64,000 nucleotides of DNA, taken from DASQZT01 sp963728965 (GTDB taxonomy: Bacteria; Acidobacteriota; Terriglobia; Bryobacterales; Bryobacteraceae). The stretch lies in NCBI GenBank assembly GCA_963728965.1, contig CAVSMH010000012.1, forward strand, positions 744,001 to 808,000, given 5' to 3'. Shown here piece by piece: positions 17,755 to 27,535 of this stretch. The notes under the pieces were generated by a model. It did not search any database. It had not been told where the DNA came from and saw only the letters and a program-made list of their open reading frames with translations. Every line of letters begins with the position of its first letter. Position 1 is the stretch's first letter. A program made the translations under genes and the position numbers.

Positions 17755-19073
17755 CCTCCCCTTTGGGCGCCGGCACTCGTGTCTGTCGCACCGCCATTCG
17801 GCGCGCATGGCCCTCCGCCGCCCGCCCGGCCGCCATCCTCCGCGACAGCACCTGGAACCTGATGTCCAACGTCTCCATCCACCTGGCCTCGGTGGTCTGC
17901 GCGGTCATCGCCGCCCGCCGCCTCGGCCCCCAGACGTTCGGCAAATTCGCCATCATTAACGCGACCATCGGCTTGACCGGCACCATCGTCGCCCTCAACA
18001 TCGGCGTCACCGCCACCCGCCACCTGGCAGCCTGGAGAGACACCGACCCCGTGCGCGCCCGCCGCCTGGCCGACCTCTCCCTCCTCGTTGCCCTCCTGTT
18101 CGGTTTGCTGGGCACCGCCGCCGTCGCCGGTCTGGCCGCCCCCGTCGCCCGCGCCGCCTTGCACGCCCCCGAGTTGGCCTCCGAGCTTCGCCTGGCCTCG
18201 CCCCTGGTCCTCGTCAGCGTCCTTGCCGGCGCCCAGGCGGGCATTCTCGCCGGCCTCGAACGCTTCCGCACCCTCGCCACCGTCAACCTCCTCCGCTCCC
18301 TGGTCGCGGTGCCTGCCACGGCCGTCCTCATCGCCTTCTGGGGGCTCCCCGGCGCGATCTTCTCCCTGGTCGCCGGAACTTTCGCCGGGGTGATCGCCGG
18401 CGCGTTCGCGATCCACGCTTCCATGCCCTCCGCCTTCCCCACGCCGGACTATCTCGCCTGCTGGACAGAGTGGCGCGTCCTCACTTCCTTTTCCCTGCCG
18501 TCCCTGCTTCAGACCCTCTCCTACACGCCCGTCCAATGGACCATGGCCGCCCTGCTCGTCGCCACCCCCGGCGGCTTTTTCGAAATGGGCGTCTACACCG
18601 CCGGCAGTCAGGTGCGCACCCTCGTCACCTATCTGCCCTCCGCTCTCGGACAACCCGCCTTGGCCATGCTCTCCCGCCAACGCCAGGACGGGGAGACCTT
18701 CCGCCGCCTCTACCGCCAGACCCTCCTGCTGGCCACCGGCATCGCCGTGCTGGCCGGCGCCCTCGTCCTGTGCGCCTCGCCGTGGATCCTTGCGGTCTAC
18801 CACCCCGAATTCCGCGGCCATTGGGCATCCCTTTCCCTGTTGATCCTCTCCGGCATGATCCAGGTCCCCGGCTGGATCGCCTCGCTGGCCTTGTTCAGTG
18901 CCGGCCGCATGTGGACCGGGTTTTGGTTGCAGGGGCTCTGGGCAGCCGCCACGCTGGGCTCCGCCTGCTGGCTGGTGCCGCGCTTCGGCGTCCTGGGCTT
19001 GGCTGCGGCCCTCCTCATCGGCACCGGCATCCAGGCTCCCGCCAACCTCTTCGTTGCCAGTCGTACCTCATGA
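17739..19073 (+). CDS. Wzx-like polysaccharide flippase
   Basis: A 444-aa integral membrane protein with about 12 hydrophobic segments. The RDSTWNLMSNVSIHLASVV N-terminus and RRLGPQTFGKFAIINA loop are characteristic of the MOP/Wzx family, which moves lipid-linked repeat units across the inner membrane. It begins inside the oxidoreductase gene (16 bp overlap) and shares ATGA with the next gene. Its partner polymerase is probably the membrane protein at 21045-22391. Confidence 0.85.
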   Translation: MGLPVASPLGAGTRVCRTAIRRAWPSAARPAAILRDSTWNLMSNVSIHLASVVCAVIAARRLGPQTFGKFAIINATIGLTGTIVALNIGVTATRHLAAWRDTDPVRARRLADLSLLVALLFGLLGTAAVAGLAAPVARAALHAPELASELRLASPLVLVSVLAGAQAGILAGLERFRTLATVNLLRSLVAVPATAVLIAFWGLPGAIFSLVAGTFAGVIAGAFAIHASMPSAFPTPDYLACWTEWRVLTSFSLPSLLQTLSYTPVQWTMAALLVATPGGFFEMGVYTAGSQVRTLVTYLPSALGQPALAMLSRQRQDGETFRRLYRQTLLLATGIAVLAGALVLCASPWILAVYHPEFRGHWASLSLLILSGMIQVPGWIASLALFSAGRMWTGFWLQGLWAAATLGSACWLVPRFGVLGLAAALLIGTGIQAPANLFVASRTS

Positions 19074-19957
19074 CCGCTCACACCGCCTATCGCTATCTCC
19101 GACTGCTTGCCAAACACGGCCCCCTCTACCCGTTCTGGGAGAGCCTCTTTCCGCGCCGCATCCTGTACTCCGAACCTATCCGAACCAACCTCTGGGGCGA
19201 TCCCACCGTGTGCGTCCTTACCAGCTCCCGCGACTGGCTCGCCTGCCTTTGGACCCTGGCCGGCTACTACCGCTTCAGCGGCCGCCGCGACCCACTGGTG
19301 ATCTACGGCGATGGCACCCTCACCGACGCCCAGGCCGATGCCATGGTCCGCGTCTTTCCCAACGCCTGCGTCGTCGATCGATCGACTACCGATACCGCCA
19401 TGGCGCTCGTCCTCGACCGCTATCCCCGCTGCCGCCAGTATCGCGAAGCCCAGCCCTACGCCCTCCGCATCATGGACCTCCCCGTCCTCTGCGACTCCCG
19501 CTTCATCCTCGTCCTCGACTCCGACGTCCTCTTCTTCGAGGAGCCCATCGAGCTCATCCAGCGCCTGGCCGACCGCGAGCCCGGCGACTTCGTCTTCCAG
19601 AACGATTTCCAGGATGCCTACGCCGCTCCCCGCGACCGCCTCGCCGCCGATTTCGGCGTGGACGTTCCGCCCTCTCTCAATTGCGGCATCCTTCTCGCCG
19701 ATATCTCCGCCTTCCGCTACGACTGGATTGAAGACTGGCTCGCCCGCCCCGGCCTCCTCACCCACTGCTGGAGTGAACAGACGCTCTGGGCCATGTACGC
19801 CGCCCGCCACCGCCCGCTCCGCCTCAGCGACGACTACGCCCTGGTGTGCTCGCGTGGCATTCGCCGCGGCCTCGCCGCCAAACACTACGTCAAGCCCATC
19901 CGCGACCTCCTCTACGTCGAAGGCATTCCGCATCTGTCCGCCTTGCTCAGCGCATGA
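19070..19957 (+). CDS. Putative glycosyltransferase with DxD motif
   Basis: A 295-aa soluble protein. The segment FILVLDSDVLFFEEP has the DSD form of the metal-binding DxD motif. PPSLNCGILLADISAF and HCWSEQTLWAMYAARH resemble the acceptor-side motifs of GT8-like enzymes. ATG at 19070 overlaps the flippase stop (ATGA), and its own stop overlaps the next start in the same way. Sugar and linkage are unknown. Confidence 0.72.
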   Translation: MTAHTAYRYLRLLAKHGPLYPFWESLFPRRILYSEPIRTNLWGDPTVCVLTSSRDWLACLWTLAGYYRFSGRRDPLVIYGDGTLTDAQADAMVRVFPNACVVDRSTTDTAMALVLDRYPRCRQYREAQPYALRIMDLPVLCDSRFILVLDSDVLFFEEPIELIQRLADREPGDFVFQNDFQDAYAAPRDRLAADFGVDVPPSLNCGILLADISAFRYDWIEDWLARPGLLTHCWSEQTLWAMYAARHRPLRLSDDYALVCSRGIRRGLAAKHYVKPIRDLLYVEGIPHLSALLSA

Positions 19958-21063
19958 AACTGACCGTTTTCGCCGGCGGCTTTGCCCGCATCGGCGGTGT
20001 CGAATCGTTCCTCTGCCATCTCCTCCCCGCACTCGCGGACCACGGCATCGCCTGCCGCCTGCTCTGCTGGGCCGGCGCCGATTCGCGCCTCGACGCGCTC
20101 TCCGCCCGCGGTATCGACGTCCGCCGCTCGCCCTTCCGCTGGGGGTGCCGCCGCGCCTGGCCCGACCGGCTCCTGGCGGCCTCCTCGCGCGCCGCGATCC
20201 TCGATTCCGACGTGCTGCTGTTCGTCAAACCCGTCCCCGAGCCGGTCCACCGCCGTCTCCTCGCATGGTGTGCTTCGCGCGTGCGCACGCGCGTACTTTT
20301 TGTCACGCCCTATCGCCCCGCTGAAATGTGGCCGTCTCCCCCACCCTTGCTCCCTTCGTTCGACGCCATCGCCGTGCAGGCCGAGAGCTTCCGGACGGAC
20401 CTGCTAACCCTGGGTTATGCCGGCCCGATCACCGTGCTGCCCTACATCCCGCCGGCTTGCACCGCGGTGGCGTCCTTTCCGCCCGGACCGCTGCAGATCG
20501 GCTACCTGGGCCGTCTCGTGCCGGACAAGAACCTGCCCTACCTCCTTCAAACGTTCCGCCTCCTCCTGCACCGTCGTCCGGCCGTCCTGAACCTCTTCGG
20601 CGCTGGCCCGCTGGATCGGGACTTGCGCCGGCTCGCTCACACCCTCGGCATCGCCTCCGCGGTCCATTTTCACGGCCGCGTGCCGCCCGATCGCGTTCCG
20701 CATGCCATCGACTCCTGCTCCCGCTTCGCCTTCACCTCCCTGACCGAGGGCCAGTGCCTGGCAGCCCTCGAAATCCTGGCGCGCGGCCGGCCCCTCCTCG
20801 CCACCCCCGTCGGCGCGTTCCCGGAGGTGCTCGCCGACTCCCGTCTGGGCGCCATCGCCCCCCACCACGCCCCGGAGTCTTTCGCCCAATCGCTGTTGGA
20901 CCTCGATGGCCGCGAGCCCGAACAGGTGCAGCGGGCGTTCGCCTCCCGATTCCACCGCGACGCCATCATTGACGACTACCTGCAGTGGTGCCGTGGCCCG
21001 CTCTCGCCACCGCCATCCGCTAACGTGCCGGAATCGCATCTTCCATGCCCCCTCTTCCGCTAG
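19954..21063 (+). CDS. Glycosyltransferase family 4 protein
   Basis: A 369-aa GT-B enzyme. The N-terminal domain opens with LTVFAGGFARIGGVESFL (glycine loop). The C-terminal domain has IGYLGRLVPDKNLPYLLQ, NLFGAGPLDRDLR, and the nucleotide-sugar-binding E-x7-E region (SLTEGQCLAALEILARGRP). It starts in an ATGA overlap with the previous stop and runs 19 bp into the polymerase gene. Retaining GT4 enzymes use NDP-sugars; specificity is unknown. Confidence 0.87.
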   Translation: MKLTVFAGGFARIGGVESFLCHLLPALADHGIACRLLCWAGADSRLDALSARGIDVRRSPFRWGCRRAWPDRLLAASSRAAILDSDVLLFVKPVPEPVHRRLLAWCASRVRTRVLFVTPYRPAEMWPSPPPLLPSFDAIAVQAESFRTDLLTLGYAGPITVLPYIPPACTAVASFPPGPLQIGYLGRLVPDKNLPYLLQTFRLLLHRRPAVLNLFGAGPLDRDLRRLAHTLGIASAVHFHGRVPPDRVPHAIDSCSRFAFTSLTEGQCLAALEILARGRPLLATPVGAFPEVLADSRLGAIAPHHAPESFAQSLLDLDGREPEQVQRAFASRFHRDAIIDDYLQWCRGPLSPPPSANVPESHLPCPLFR

Positions 21064-22391
21064 CCGCTCTCGCCGTATCCTTTGCCGCCTGTCTGTGGCT
21101 GCTGGCGGGCCGCCGCGGCGAAGGGCTGGGACTCCCGTTGATCGCCGTCATGTCCTTCGGCTTCCTATACCTCGTCCAGCCGTTCTTCCTGGCCCGCGCC
21201 GGCCAACTGGAACTGTTCCTGAACGATCGCCAGGTCGCCGCCGCCTTCCTCTGGCCGGCCCTCGCCTTGCCGGCGTTCGTCTTTGGCTGGATCCGTCGTC
21301 CCGCGCCCCCGCCGCCCGCGCTACCCTGGGATCCCAAACGCCTGTGGTGCTTCGGCCTCTTCACCGCCAGCCTGGGCCTGGCGGTCTATGCCGTATTCAT
21401 CCTCCGCTCCGGAGGTTTCGAGGCCATGTTCCGCCTTCAGCACGGGCAGGGTGCGTCCTGGGGCGAGAACACTGCTTACCTCTACCTCGCTCCCTGGTGG
21501 ACTATCACCGGGATCTCCGCCATGTTTGTCGCCGCGTCCCGCATTCCCGGCCGGCCGGCCCGCTGGCTATTGCCGGGCGCCTTCACTGCGCTCATGTGGC
21601 TCAATGCCATTCTCCTGTCGTCCCGCACGTTCCTGTTTGCCGCCACCGTCGCCGCCGCCGCCGCTATCGCCCTCGGCCGCGCCTGGCAGGTCACCCTGCG
21701 CCGCGCCGCACCGGCCGCCCTCGCCCTGGGCCTGGGAGTGCTCGCCATCCTCGGCTTCCGACCGGTCCTGCACCTCGGCGAATCGGGCACCCTCGCGCCC
21801 GGCGCCGGCGAAGCCCTCACCGCCGTCATGAATATCGATCCGGGTTCGGCTCTCCGCCGCATCACCGGCAACGAGTTCGTCGTGCACGCCGCCGTCCTCG
21901 ATACCGTGAATGCTACCGGCAAGTACGACTTCGGCATCAATTGGGCCTTCGTCTACCTGGTCCATCCCATTCCCCGCGTCCTCTGGCCCGACAAGCCGTA
22001 TCGCTTCGAAACGCCGGGCGTCGGCCCGTCCGATATCTACGCCCAGACCGGCGTTGTGGTGGCGGGCGGCGCCGCCCCCGGGATCGTTGCCGATCTCTAC
22101 TCCAACTTCGGCGTGGCCTCGCTTGCCTTCCTGTGGCTGTTCGGTGCCGCCTCCCGCCGCCTCTACGCCCGGGCGCTGACCCTCCATTCCCCCCTCGCCA
22201 CCGTCTCCTACGTGATGCTGCTCGCGTCCAGCCTGAACTGTTTTGCCCAGGGTTTCGGCGCCATCCTGGTGCCGCTGCCCTACGCCCTGGCGCCCATGCT
22301 GCTGTTCGCCCTGTCACAGCGGGCGCTCGTGCGCGATGCCGCCGCCCTCGCCCGCCCGGGCCATCCCCCTGCCCCATGTCTTCCGTCGTAG
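21045..22391 (+). CDS. Wzy-like oligosaccharide repeat-unit polymerase
   Basis: A 448-aa hydrophobic protein with about 11-12 predicted membrane segments and a large periplasmic loop (about residues 240-330: PVLHLGESGTLAPG ... YLVHPIPRVLWPDKPYRF). The topology, the HPIPRVLWPDKP motif and the location among flippase and glycosyltransferase genes match O-antigen/EPS polymerases. It would join lipid-linked repeats in the periplasm. Sequence similarity in this family is low, so the call rests on topology, motif and context. Confidence 0.78.
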   Translation: MPPLPLAALAVSFAACLWLLAGRRGEGLGLPLIAVMSFGFLYLVQPFFLARAGQLELFLNDRQVAAAFLWPALALPAFVFGWIRRPAPPPPALPWDPKRLWCFGLFTASLGLAVYAVFILRSGGFEAMFRLQHGQGASWGENTAYLYLAPWWTITGISAMFVAASRIPGRPARWLLPGAFTALMWLNAILLSSRTFLFAATVAAAAAIALGRAWQVTLRRAAPAALALGLGVLAILGFRPVLHLGESGTLAPGAGEALTAVMNIDPGSALRRITGNEFVVHAAVLDTVNATGKYDFGINWAFVYLVHPIPRVLWPDKPYRFETPGVGPSDIYAQTGVVVAGGAAPGIVADLYSNFGVASLAFLWLFGAASRRLYARALTLHSPLATVSYVMLLASSLNCFAQGFGAILVPLPYALAPMLLFALSQRALVRDAAALARPGHPPAPCLPS

Positions 22392-23566
22392 TCGCCCAGC
22401 TCGGAGCACGCATGCACTACGCCGTACCGCGCATTTTCCACGGCGCCGGCCGGCTGGAGCGCCTCTTTACCGATTTGGCCGCTCCCGGCTGCCCCGCGCG
22501 ACTCGCCGCCGCCGCCCCGTTGCGGCGCCTCTTCTCGCGCCGTCCCGCCATCCCCGCCGCGCGCATTACCCAGTTTCCCGCCCTCGGCCTTTCCGCCGCC
22601 CTGTTGACCCGGCTGGTCCGCTCCGAAGCGCAATATCTGCGATTGTGCATGTCCGTGGGACGCCGCTTCTGCGCGCGCATCGTCCGCTACGGCTTCGGCC
22701 GTGCCGAAGCCGTCTACGGATTCAACTCCGCCTCGCTCGAGCTCTTCCGGGCCGCCGGCGATGTCGGCCTGTTCCGCATCCTCGAACAAACCAACGCCGC
22801 CAAACACCTCGAAACGCGCCTGCTCGAGGAAGAACGCGCCGCCTGGCCGGGCTGGGCGCCCGATACCGGCCCGGGCGAAGCCGCCGCCGAGTTTGCCGCC
22901 CGCGAAGCCGCCGAATGGTCCGAAGCCGATCTCGTCGTGTGCGGCTCGGAGTTCGCCCGCCGGTCCGTCCTCGATGCCGCCGGACCCGCCGCCCGCTGCC
23001 ACGTGGTCCCCTACGGCGTGGACATACCTCCCGCCGCGCCCCGGCCCGCCCGCCAGCCGGGCGTCCTTCACGTGCTCTTCAGCGGCACCGCCGGCCTCCG
23101 CAAAGGCGTGCCCTATCTCATGGATGCCGCCCGCCGCCTGGCTGCCTCGCGGTTCCGCATCCGCCTGGTGGGCCCTCTCTCGATCGGCCGCGCCGGCCAG
23201 GCCGACCTCGCCCGCCGCTGCGAACTCTCCGGCTGCGTCCCCCGTCCCGCCATGGCCGCGCACTACCGCTGGGCCGACGTCTTCGTCCTGCCTTCCATCT
23301 GCGAAGGCTCCGCCACGGTGTGCTACGAAGCCCTGGCCGCCGGCCTTCCGGTGGTCACCACGCCCAACGCCGGAAGCGTCGTCCGCGACGGCCTGGATGG
23401 CTACGTAGTCGCCCCCCGCGATGCCCGCGCCATCGCCGAAAAACTGGAGCTTCTGGCGGCCGATCCGCGCCTCCTCGCCCGCCTCTCCGCCAATGCCGCC
23501 GCCCGCGCCCAGGAATTCACCGTTGCCCGCTATGCCGAGCGTCTCCTCTCCCTTATCGCCGTCTGA
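22376..23566 (+). CDS. Glycosyltransferase family 4 protein
   Basis: A 396-aa GT-B enzyme. The C-terminal domain has VLHVLFSGTAGLRKGVPYLM, a CVPRPAMAAHYRWADVFVLP stretch and the E-x7-E motif in CEGSATVCYEALAAGLP. The N-terminal domain (MSSVVVAQLGARMHYAVPRI) is GT4-like. The frame stays open far upstream through the polymerase gene, but only the part from ATG 22376 has glycosyltransferase sequence. It overlaps the polymerase end by 16 bp. Confidence 0.87.
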   Translation: MSSVVVAQLGARMHYAVPRIFHGAGRLERLFTDLAAPGCPARLAAAAPLRRLFSRRPAIPAARITQFPALGLSAALLTRLVRSEAQYLRLCMSVGRRFCARIVRYGFGRAEAVYGFNSASLELFRAAGDVGLFRILEQTNAAKHLETRLLEEERAAWPGWAPDTGPGEAAAEFAAREAAEWSEADLVVCGSEFARRSVLDAAGPAARCHVVPYGVDIPPAAPRPARQPGVLHVLFSGTAGLRKGVPYLMDAARRLAASRFRIRLVGPLSIGRAGQADLARRCELSGCVPRPAMAAHYRWADVFVLPSICEGSATVCYEALAAGLPVVTTPNAGSVVRDGLDGYVVAPRDARAIAEKLELLAADPRLLARLSANAAARAQEFTVARYAERLLSLIAV

Positions 23567-24653
23567 AGTCGCCGTGGTGCACAACCACCGCATGCCCTAC
23601 CAGGACCTCCTGTTCGGAGCCCTGGCCGAGCGCGGTGTGGACCTGCTGGTGCTCTATACCGCCGCCACCAGCCGCGACCGTCCGCAACTGTCCATCGCCT
23701 CCGGCTATCGTTATTTCGTGGCGCACCATGGCCCCTATGAAGCCATCGACGCCCGCGCCGCCGCCCTCTGCGCCTGGCGCTCGCTCGATCGTGTCCGCCC
23801 CCGCCGCCTCATCATCAGCGGCTGGTGCGATGCGGCGTCCTGGGCCGCCTGGTGTTGGGGCCGCGCCCGCCGTGTCCCCATGATCCTTTGGGCCGAATCC
23901 AACCGCTTCGACCACCGCCGCCGCCCGCTCGGCGAAGCGGTCAAGCGGATCTACGTGCGCTCCTTCCGCGCCGCCCACGTCTACGGCCGCTCCAACCGCG
24001 ACTACCTGCTCCACCTCGGCGTCCCGGCCGACCGCATCTTCACCGGCCGGGCTGTGGTCGATACCAACCGCTTCCAACGCCTGCCGCAGCCGCGCCTCGT
24101 CACTCCGCACAAGACGCTGCTCTTCGTGGGCCGCCTGGCGCCCGAAAAAGACCTGCCGCTGCTGCTCACTGCGCTGAGCCGTCTCCCCCAGCAGCCCGCC
24201 CGGCCGCGCCTGGTGCTCCGGCTCGTCGGCTATGGCCCCCTCGAATCTCCCCTCCGCGCGCTCGCCGCCTCGCTCGCCATCGAACCCTTCCTGGAGTTTC
24301 ACGGCCCCGCCAGCCAGGCAAACCTGCCGGCCATCTACTCTGCCGCCGACGGCTTGGTCCTCCCCAGCCGCAGTGAGCCCTGGGGCCTGGTCGTGAACGA
24401 GGCCATGTGTTGCGGCCTGCCCGCCATCGTCTCCGACCGCTGCGGCTGCGCCGCCGACCTGGTGACTCCGCGCACCGGCTGGATCTTTCCGGCCGGCGAT
24501 CCCGGCCAGCTTGCCGCCGCCCTCGCGCTCTTCGCCGATTGCCCTCGCCAACGGCTGGCGGATATGGGAACCGCCGCCCGCGACCTGGCCAGCCGGTTTT
24601 CGCCCGAACACGCCGCTGCGGCGGTGATGGAGTGTCTGAAAACCATCCAATGA
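23532..24653 (+). CDS. Glycosyltransferase family 4 protein
   Basis: A GT-B enzyme of about 373 aa. The N-terminal half has VAVVHNHRMPYQDLLFGAL. The donor-binding half shows LLFVGRLAPEKDLPLLLTAL, LVGYGPLESPLRALA, the EFHGPASQANLPAIYSAADG loop and SRSEPWGLVVNEAMCCGLP (E-x7-E). ATG 23532 gives a 35-bp overlap with the previous gene; GTG codons at 23574 and 23577 are alternatives that would just clear it. The stop shares ATGA with the next gene. Confidence 0.87.
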   Translation: MPSVSSPLSPSEVAVVHNHRMPYQDLLFGALAERGVDLLVLYTAATSRDRPQLSIASGYRYFVAHHGPYEAIDARAAALCAWRSLDRVRPRRLIISGWCDAASWAAWCWGRARRVPMILWAESNRFDHRRRPLGEAVKRIYVRSFRAAHVYGRSNRDYLLHLGVPADRIFTGRAVVDTNRFQRLPQPRLVTPHKTLLFVGRLAPEKDLPLLLTALSRLPQQPARPRLVLRLVGYGPLESPLRALAASLAIEPFLEFHGPASQANLPAIYSAADGLVLPSRSEPWGLVVNEAMCCGLPAIVSDRCGCAADLVTPRTGWIFPAGDPGQLAAALALFADCPRQRLADMGTAARDLASRFSPEHAAAAVMECLKTIQ

Positions 24654-25777
24654 TCTGCCTGAACGTCATGGAGCATGCCGACCCGCTCTACGGCGGCATC
24701 GCCTCCTCCGTCCCTGCCATGGCCCATGCCGTGGATGCTTCCGGCCGCTATCGCTCACGCAGTGCCGCTTTCTGCGAGCCCTGGGAACAGGCCGTCTCCG
24801 GCACCTGCCGGCTCCCTGCCAGCCGCCTGGATTGGCTCGCCGGCCGCGCCGCCCGCCGCACCTTCGACGGCTTGGTCGCCGAATCCGACCTGGTGCACGT
24901 GCACGGCCTCTGGCGCCAGCATTCGCTCAGCGCCTGCTCGGCGGCGCGCCGCCGCGGCAAACCCTACATCGTCTCCTCGCACGGCATGCTGGAACCCTGG
25001 GCGCTGCATAATAAGCGCTGGAAGAAACTGATCTACGGCGCCTTCCTGGAACGCCGCAACCTGGGCCGCGCCGCCTGCCTCCGCGCCCTGACCCGCCGCG
25101 AAGCCCTGGACTGTCGAAACTATGGCGTGCGCGCCCCGATTGCCGTCGTTCCCAATGGCGTCGAGTTCCCCCCGCCCAGCTCCCCCGCGCCCCTTCTGGC
25201 CGCCTATCCGGAGCTGCGCGGCCGTCGCCTGGTGCTGTTCCTGGGGCGCGTCCACTACAAGAAGGGCCTCGATGTGCTCTGCCGTGCCTGGGCCGCTACC
25301 CGCCGCAGTCCGCTCGACCACCTGGTGATCGCCGGGCCCGATTTCGAAGGCACGCGGGCGCGCCTGGCCGCCGGACCCGCCATCACCTTCACCGGCCTGC
25401 TCGGCCCCGAGCTTCGCTGGAGCGCTCTCGCCGCCGCCCACGTCTTCGTGCTCCCCTCCTATTCGGAAGGCTTCAGCATGGCCGTGTTGGAAGCCCTTGC
25501 CGCCGGCGTCCCGGTGATCGCCTCGGAAGCCTGCAACCTGCCCGAAATCGCCGAACGCGCCTGCGGCTGGGTGGTCCAGCCGAACGTGCGCTCGGTCTCG
25601 GCCGCCCTGGCCGAGGCCCTCGACGCCACCCCCGCCGAATGCGCCCTCCTGGGGATCAACGGCCGCGCCCTGGTCGCGCAGCGCTTCTCCTGGCCCACCG
25701 TCGCCGCCCAGATGGCTTCCGTGTACGATTGGGTGCTCGGCGGCGGCCGTCCCTCGCAGGTGGAGGTCATCCAGTGA
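24650..25777 (+). CDS. Glycosyltransferase family 4 protein
   Basis: A 375-aa GT-B enzyme. The N-terminus MICLNVMEHADPLYGGIASS contains the glycine-rich acceptor loop. LVHVHGLWRQH and VSSHGMLEPWAL are hallmarks of EPS GT4 enzymes of the WcaI/ExpE type. The donor side has LVLFLGRVHYKKGLDVLC and SYSEGFSMAVLEALAAGVP (E-x7-E). It starts in ATGA with the previous stop and ends in GTGA with the acetyltransferase. Confidence 0.88.
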   Translation: MICLNVMEHADPLYGGIASSVPAMAHAVDASGRYRSRSAAFCEPWEQAVSGTCRLPASRLDWLAGRAARRTFDGLVAESDLVHVHGLWRQHSLSACSAARRRGKPYIVSSHGMLEPWALHNKRWKKLIYGAFLERRNLGRAACLRALTRREALDCRNYGVRAPIAVVPNGVEFPPPSSPAPLLAAYPELRGRRLVLFLGRVHYKKGLDVLCRAWAATRRSPLDHLVIAGPDFEGTRARLAAGPAITFTGLLGPELRWSALAAAHVFVLPSYSEGFSMAVLEALAAGVPVIASEACNLPEIAERACGWVVQPNVRSVSAALAEALDATPAECALLGINGRALVAQRFSWPTVAAQMASVYDWVLGGGRPSQVEVIQ

Positions 25778-26358
25778 CGCCCGATCTTTCCCGCTTCGAC
25801 AACGCCTGGTACGCCCCCGGCCGCGGGCGCCTGCTGCAAGCCCTGTGGTTCTTCTTCGGCCTGCCCCTGCTGCGCTCGCCGCGGCTGCCCTGGTCGTCCG
25901 TCCGCGTTCGGCTGCTGCGCCTCTTCGGCGCCCGCGTCGGCGAAGGCGTGGTGATCAAGCCCGGCGTCCGCGTGAAATACCCGTGGCTGCTGTCGGTGGG
26001 CAGCCACACCTGGATCGGCGAAGACGTGTGGATCGACAACCTCGCCCCGGTCACCCTGGGTCGTGATGTGTGCGTCTCCCAGGGCGCCTTTCTCTGCACC
26101 GGGAATCACGACTGGGCCGATCCCGGCTTCGGCCTCGTGGTCGCCGCCATCACGCTCGACAACGGCTCGTGGGTGGGGGCGCGCGCCCTCGTGTGTCCCG
26201 GCATCGTCATCGGTGAGGGCGCCGTGGCCGCCGCCGGCAGCGTCATCCACCGTCCCATTCCGCCGTTCGAAATCCATTCCGGCAATCCGGCCCAATTCCT
26301 CCGCCGGCGGATCCTGCGACATGCACTTCCTGCTGATCAACCAGTTCTTCCCGCCTGA
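25774..26358 (+). CDS. WcaF-like acyltransferase (left-handed beta-helix)
   Basis: A 194-aa hexapeptide-repeat O-acetyltransferase. The repeats run GVVIKPGVRVKYPWLLSVG, SHTWIGEDVWIDNLAPVTLG, then CVSQGAFLCTGNHDW with the conserved catalytic-type His, GSWVGARALVCPGIVIGEG, AVAAAGSVIHRPIP. This is the colanic-acid WcaF/maltose-acetyltransferase pattern and suggests that the glycan is O-acetylated. GTG at 25774 shares GTGA with the previous stop. The 3' end overlaps the next gene by 38 bp. Confidence 0.88.
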   Translation: MTPDLSRFDNAWYAPGRGRLLQALWFFFGLPLLRSPRLPWSSVRVRLLRLFGARVGEGVVIKPGVRVKYPWLLSVGSHTWIGEDVWIDNLAPVTLGRDVCVSQGAFLCTGNHDWADPGFGLVVAAITLDNGSWVGARALVCPGIVIGEGAVAAAGSVIHRPIPPFEIHSGNPAQFLRRRILRHALPADQPVLPA

Positions 26359-27535
26359 TCCCGCGCCCACGGGACAACTGCTCGCCCACGTGGCGCAAGC
26401 CCTGGCCGAACGCGGCCACCGCGTGACCGTGATCTGCGGCCGCGCCAGCTACGCCCGCGCGGCGGGGGCGGCGCCCGGCCCGGCCGTTCGGGTGCATCGC
26501 GTCCGCTGCGCCCGCTTCGGCCGAGGCCGCGCCGCCCGCCTGCTTTCCTACGCGTCGTTCTATGCCGGCGCGCTCGGCCACACGCTTTCCGGCGCGCGGG
26601 CCGACGTGGTCCTCACCCTCACCACCCCACCCCTGCTGGGATTGGCCGGCACCCTGGCGCGCACCTTCCGCGGCGCCGCCCATTTCATCTGGGAGATGGA
26701 CCTGTACCCCGATATTGCCGTGGCCCTCGGCACGTTCCGCGCGGGCTCCCTGGCCGATCGCCTGGTAGGCCTGCTGGCGGATTTCTCGCGGCGGCGGGCC
26801 GAGGGCACGATCGTGCTCGGCTCCTGCATGCGCGACCGCCTCAAGGCACGCGGCATTCCACCCGATAAGATCCTGGTGGCGGAGAATTGGGTGGATCCGG
26901 CGCTGGTCGCGCCGCAGCCGTTTCCCGGCGGTCCGCTGAGCGTTCTCTATTCCGGCAACCTGGGTCTGGCGCACGATATCGATACCGTCGCCGACGCCAT
27001 CGGCCGGCTCGATCCGGCGCGCTTCCGTTTCGTGTTCGCCGGCGGCGGCCCCCGCCGCGAGCCGCTCCAGGCCCGCTGCCCGCAGGCGCGTTTCCTTCCC
27101 TATCAGAGTCAGGCGGACCTCGCCTCGCATCTCGGCGGCTGCCACATCGGCCTGGTGACGCAGAATCCGGAAACCTGCGGCACCCTGGTACCCAGCAAGG
27201 TCTACGCCTACATGGCGGCCGGCCGGCCGTTCGTTTTTATCGGACCACCCGAATCCACCCCCGCCCGCATCGCCGCCCGCCACGGCTGCGGCTGGCGGAT
27301 CGCACCCGGCGACGCCCATTCGCTGGTGGAACTCCTTCAGCGCCTCCAGGCCCAACCCGACCGGGTCCGCCTCGCCGGCGCTCGCGCCCGCGCGGCTTTC
27401 TCCGGGTCCAACGACCGCGAGACCGGCGTCGCGCGCATTCTTCACATTCTGTGCGGGGCACCTCAAACATGCATCTCGACAACCAGCGCATCCTCGTCAC
27501 CGGCGGTCACGGATTCCTCGGTTCTCACCTGGTAG
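26321..27535 (+). CDS. Glycosyltransferase family 4 protein (WbuB-like)
   Basis: A 404-aa GT-B enzyme. MHFLLINQFFPPDPAPTGQL and FIWEMDLYPDIAVALG match WbuB-like transferases, which often act on FucNAc- or rhamnose-containing units. The donor domain has LSVLYSGNLGLAHDIDTV, FRFVFAGGGPRRE and TLVPSKVYAYMAAGRP. The last ~22 residues overlap the epimerase start by 67 bp and read as non-conserved low-complexity sequence, suggesting late loss of an earlier stop. Confidence 0.86.
   Translation: MHFLLINQFFPPDPAPTGQLLAHVAQALAERGHRVTVICGRASYARAAGAAPGPAVRVHRVRCARFGRGRAARLLSYASFYAGALGHTLSGARADVVLTLTTPPLLGLAGTLARTFRGAAHFIWEMDLYPDIAVALGTFRAGSLADRLVGLLADFSRRRAEGTIVLGSCMRDRLKARGIPPDKILVAENWVDPALVAPQPFPGGPLSVLYSGNLGLAHDIDTVADAIGRLDPARFRFVFAGGGPRREPLQARCPQARFLPYQSQADLASHLGGCHIGLVTQNPETCGTLVPSKVYAYMAAGRPFVFIGPPESTPARIAARHGCGWRIAPGDAHSLVELLQRLQAQPDRVRLAGARARAAFSGSNDRETGVARILHILCGAPQTCISTTSASSSPAVTDSSVLTW

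Noticed and set aside
20906..22375. A very long open frame upstream of and continuous with the GT4 gene at 22376
   Set aside because: It lies wholly within the polymerase gene in another frame, is Arg/Pro-rich with no domain, and arises from GC3 bias. Only the part from 22376 is real.
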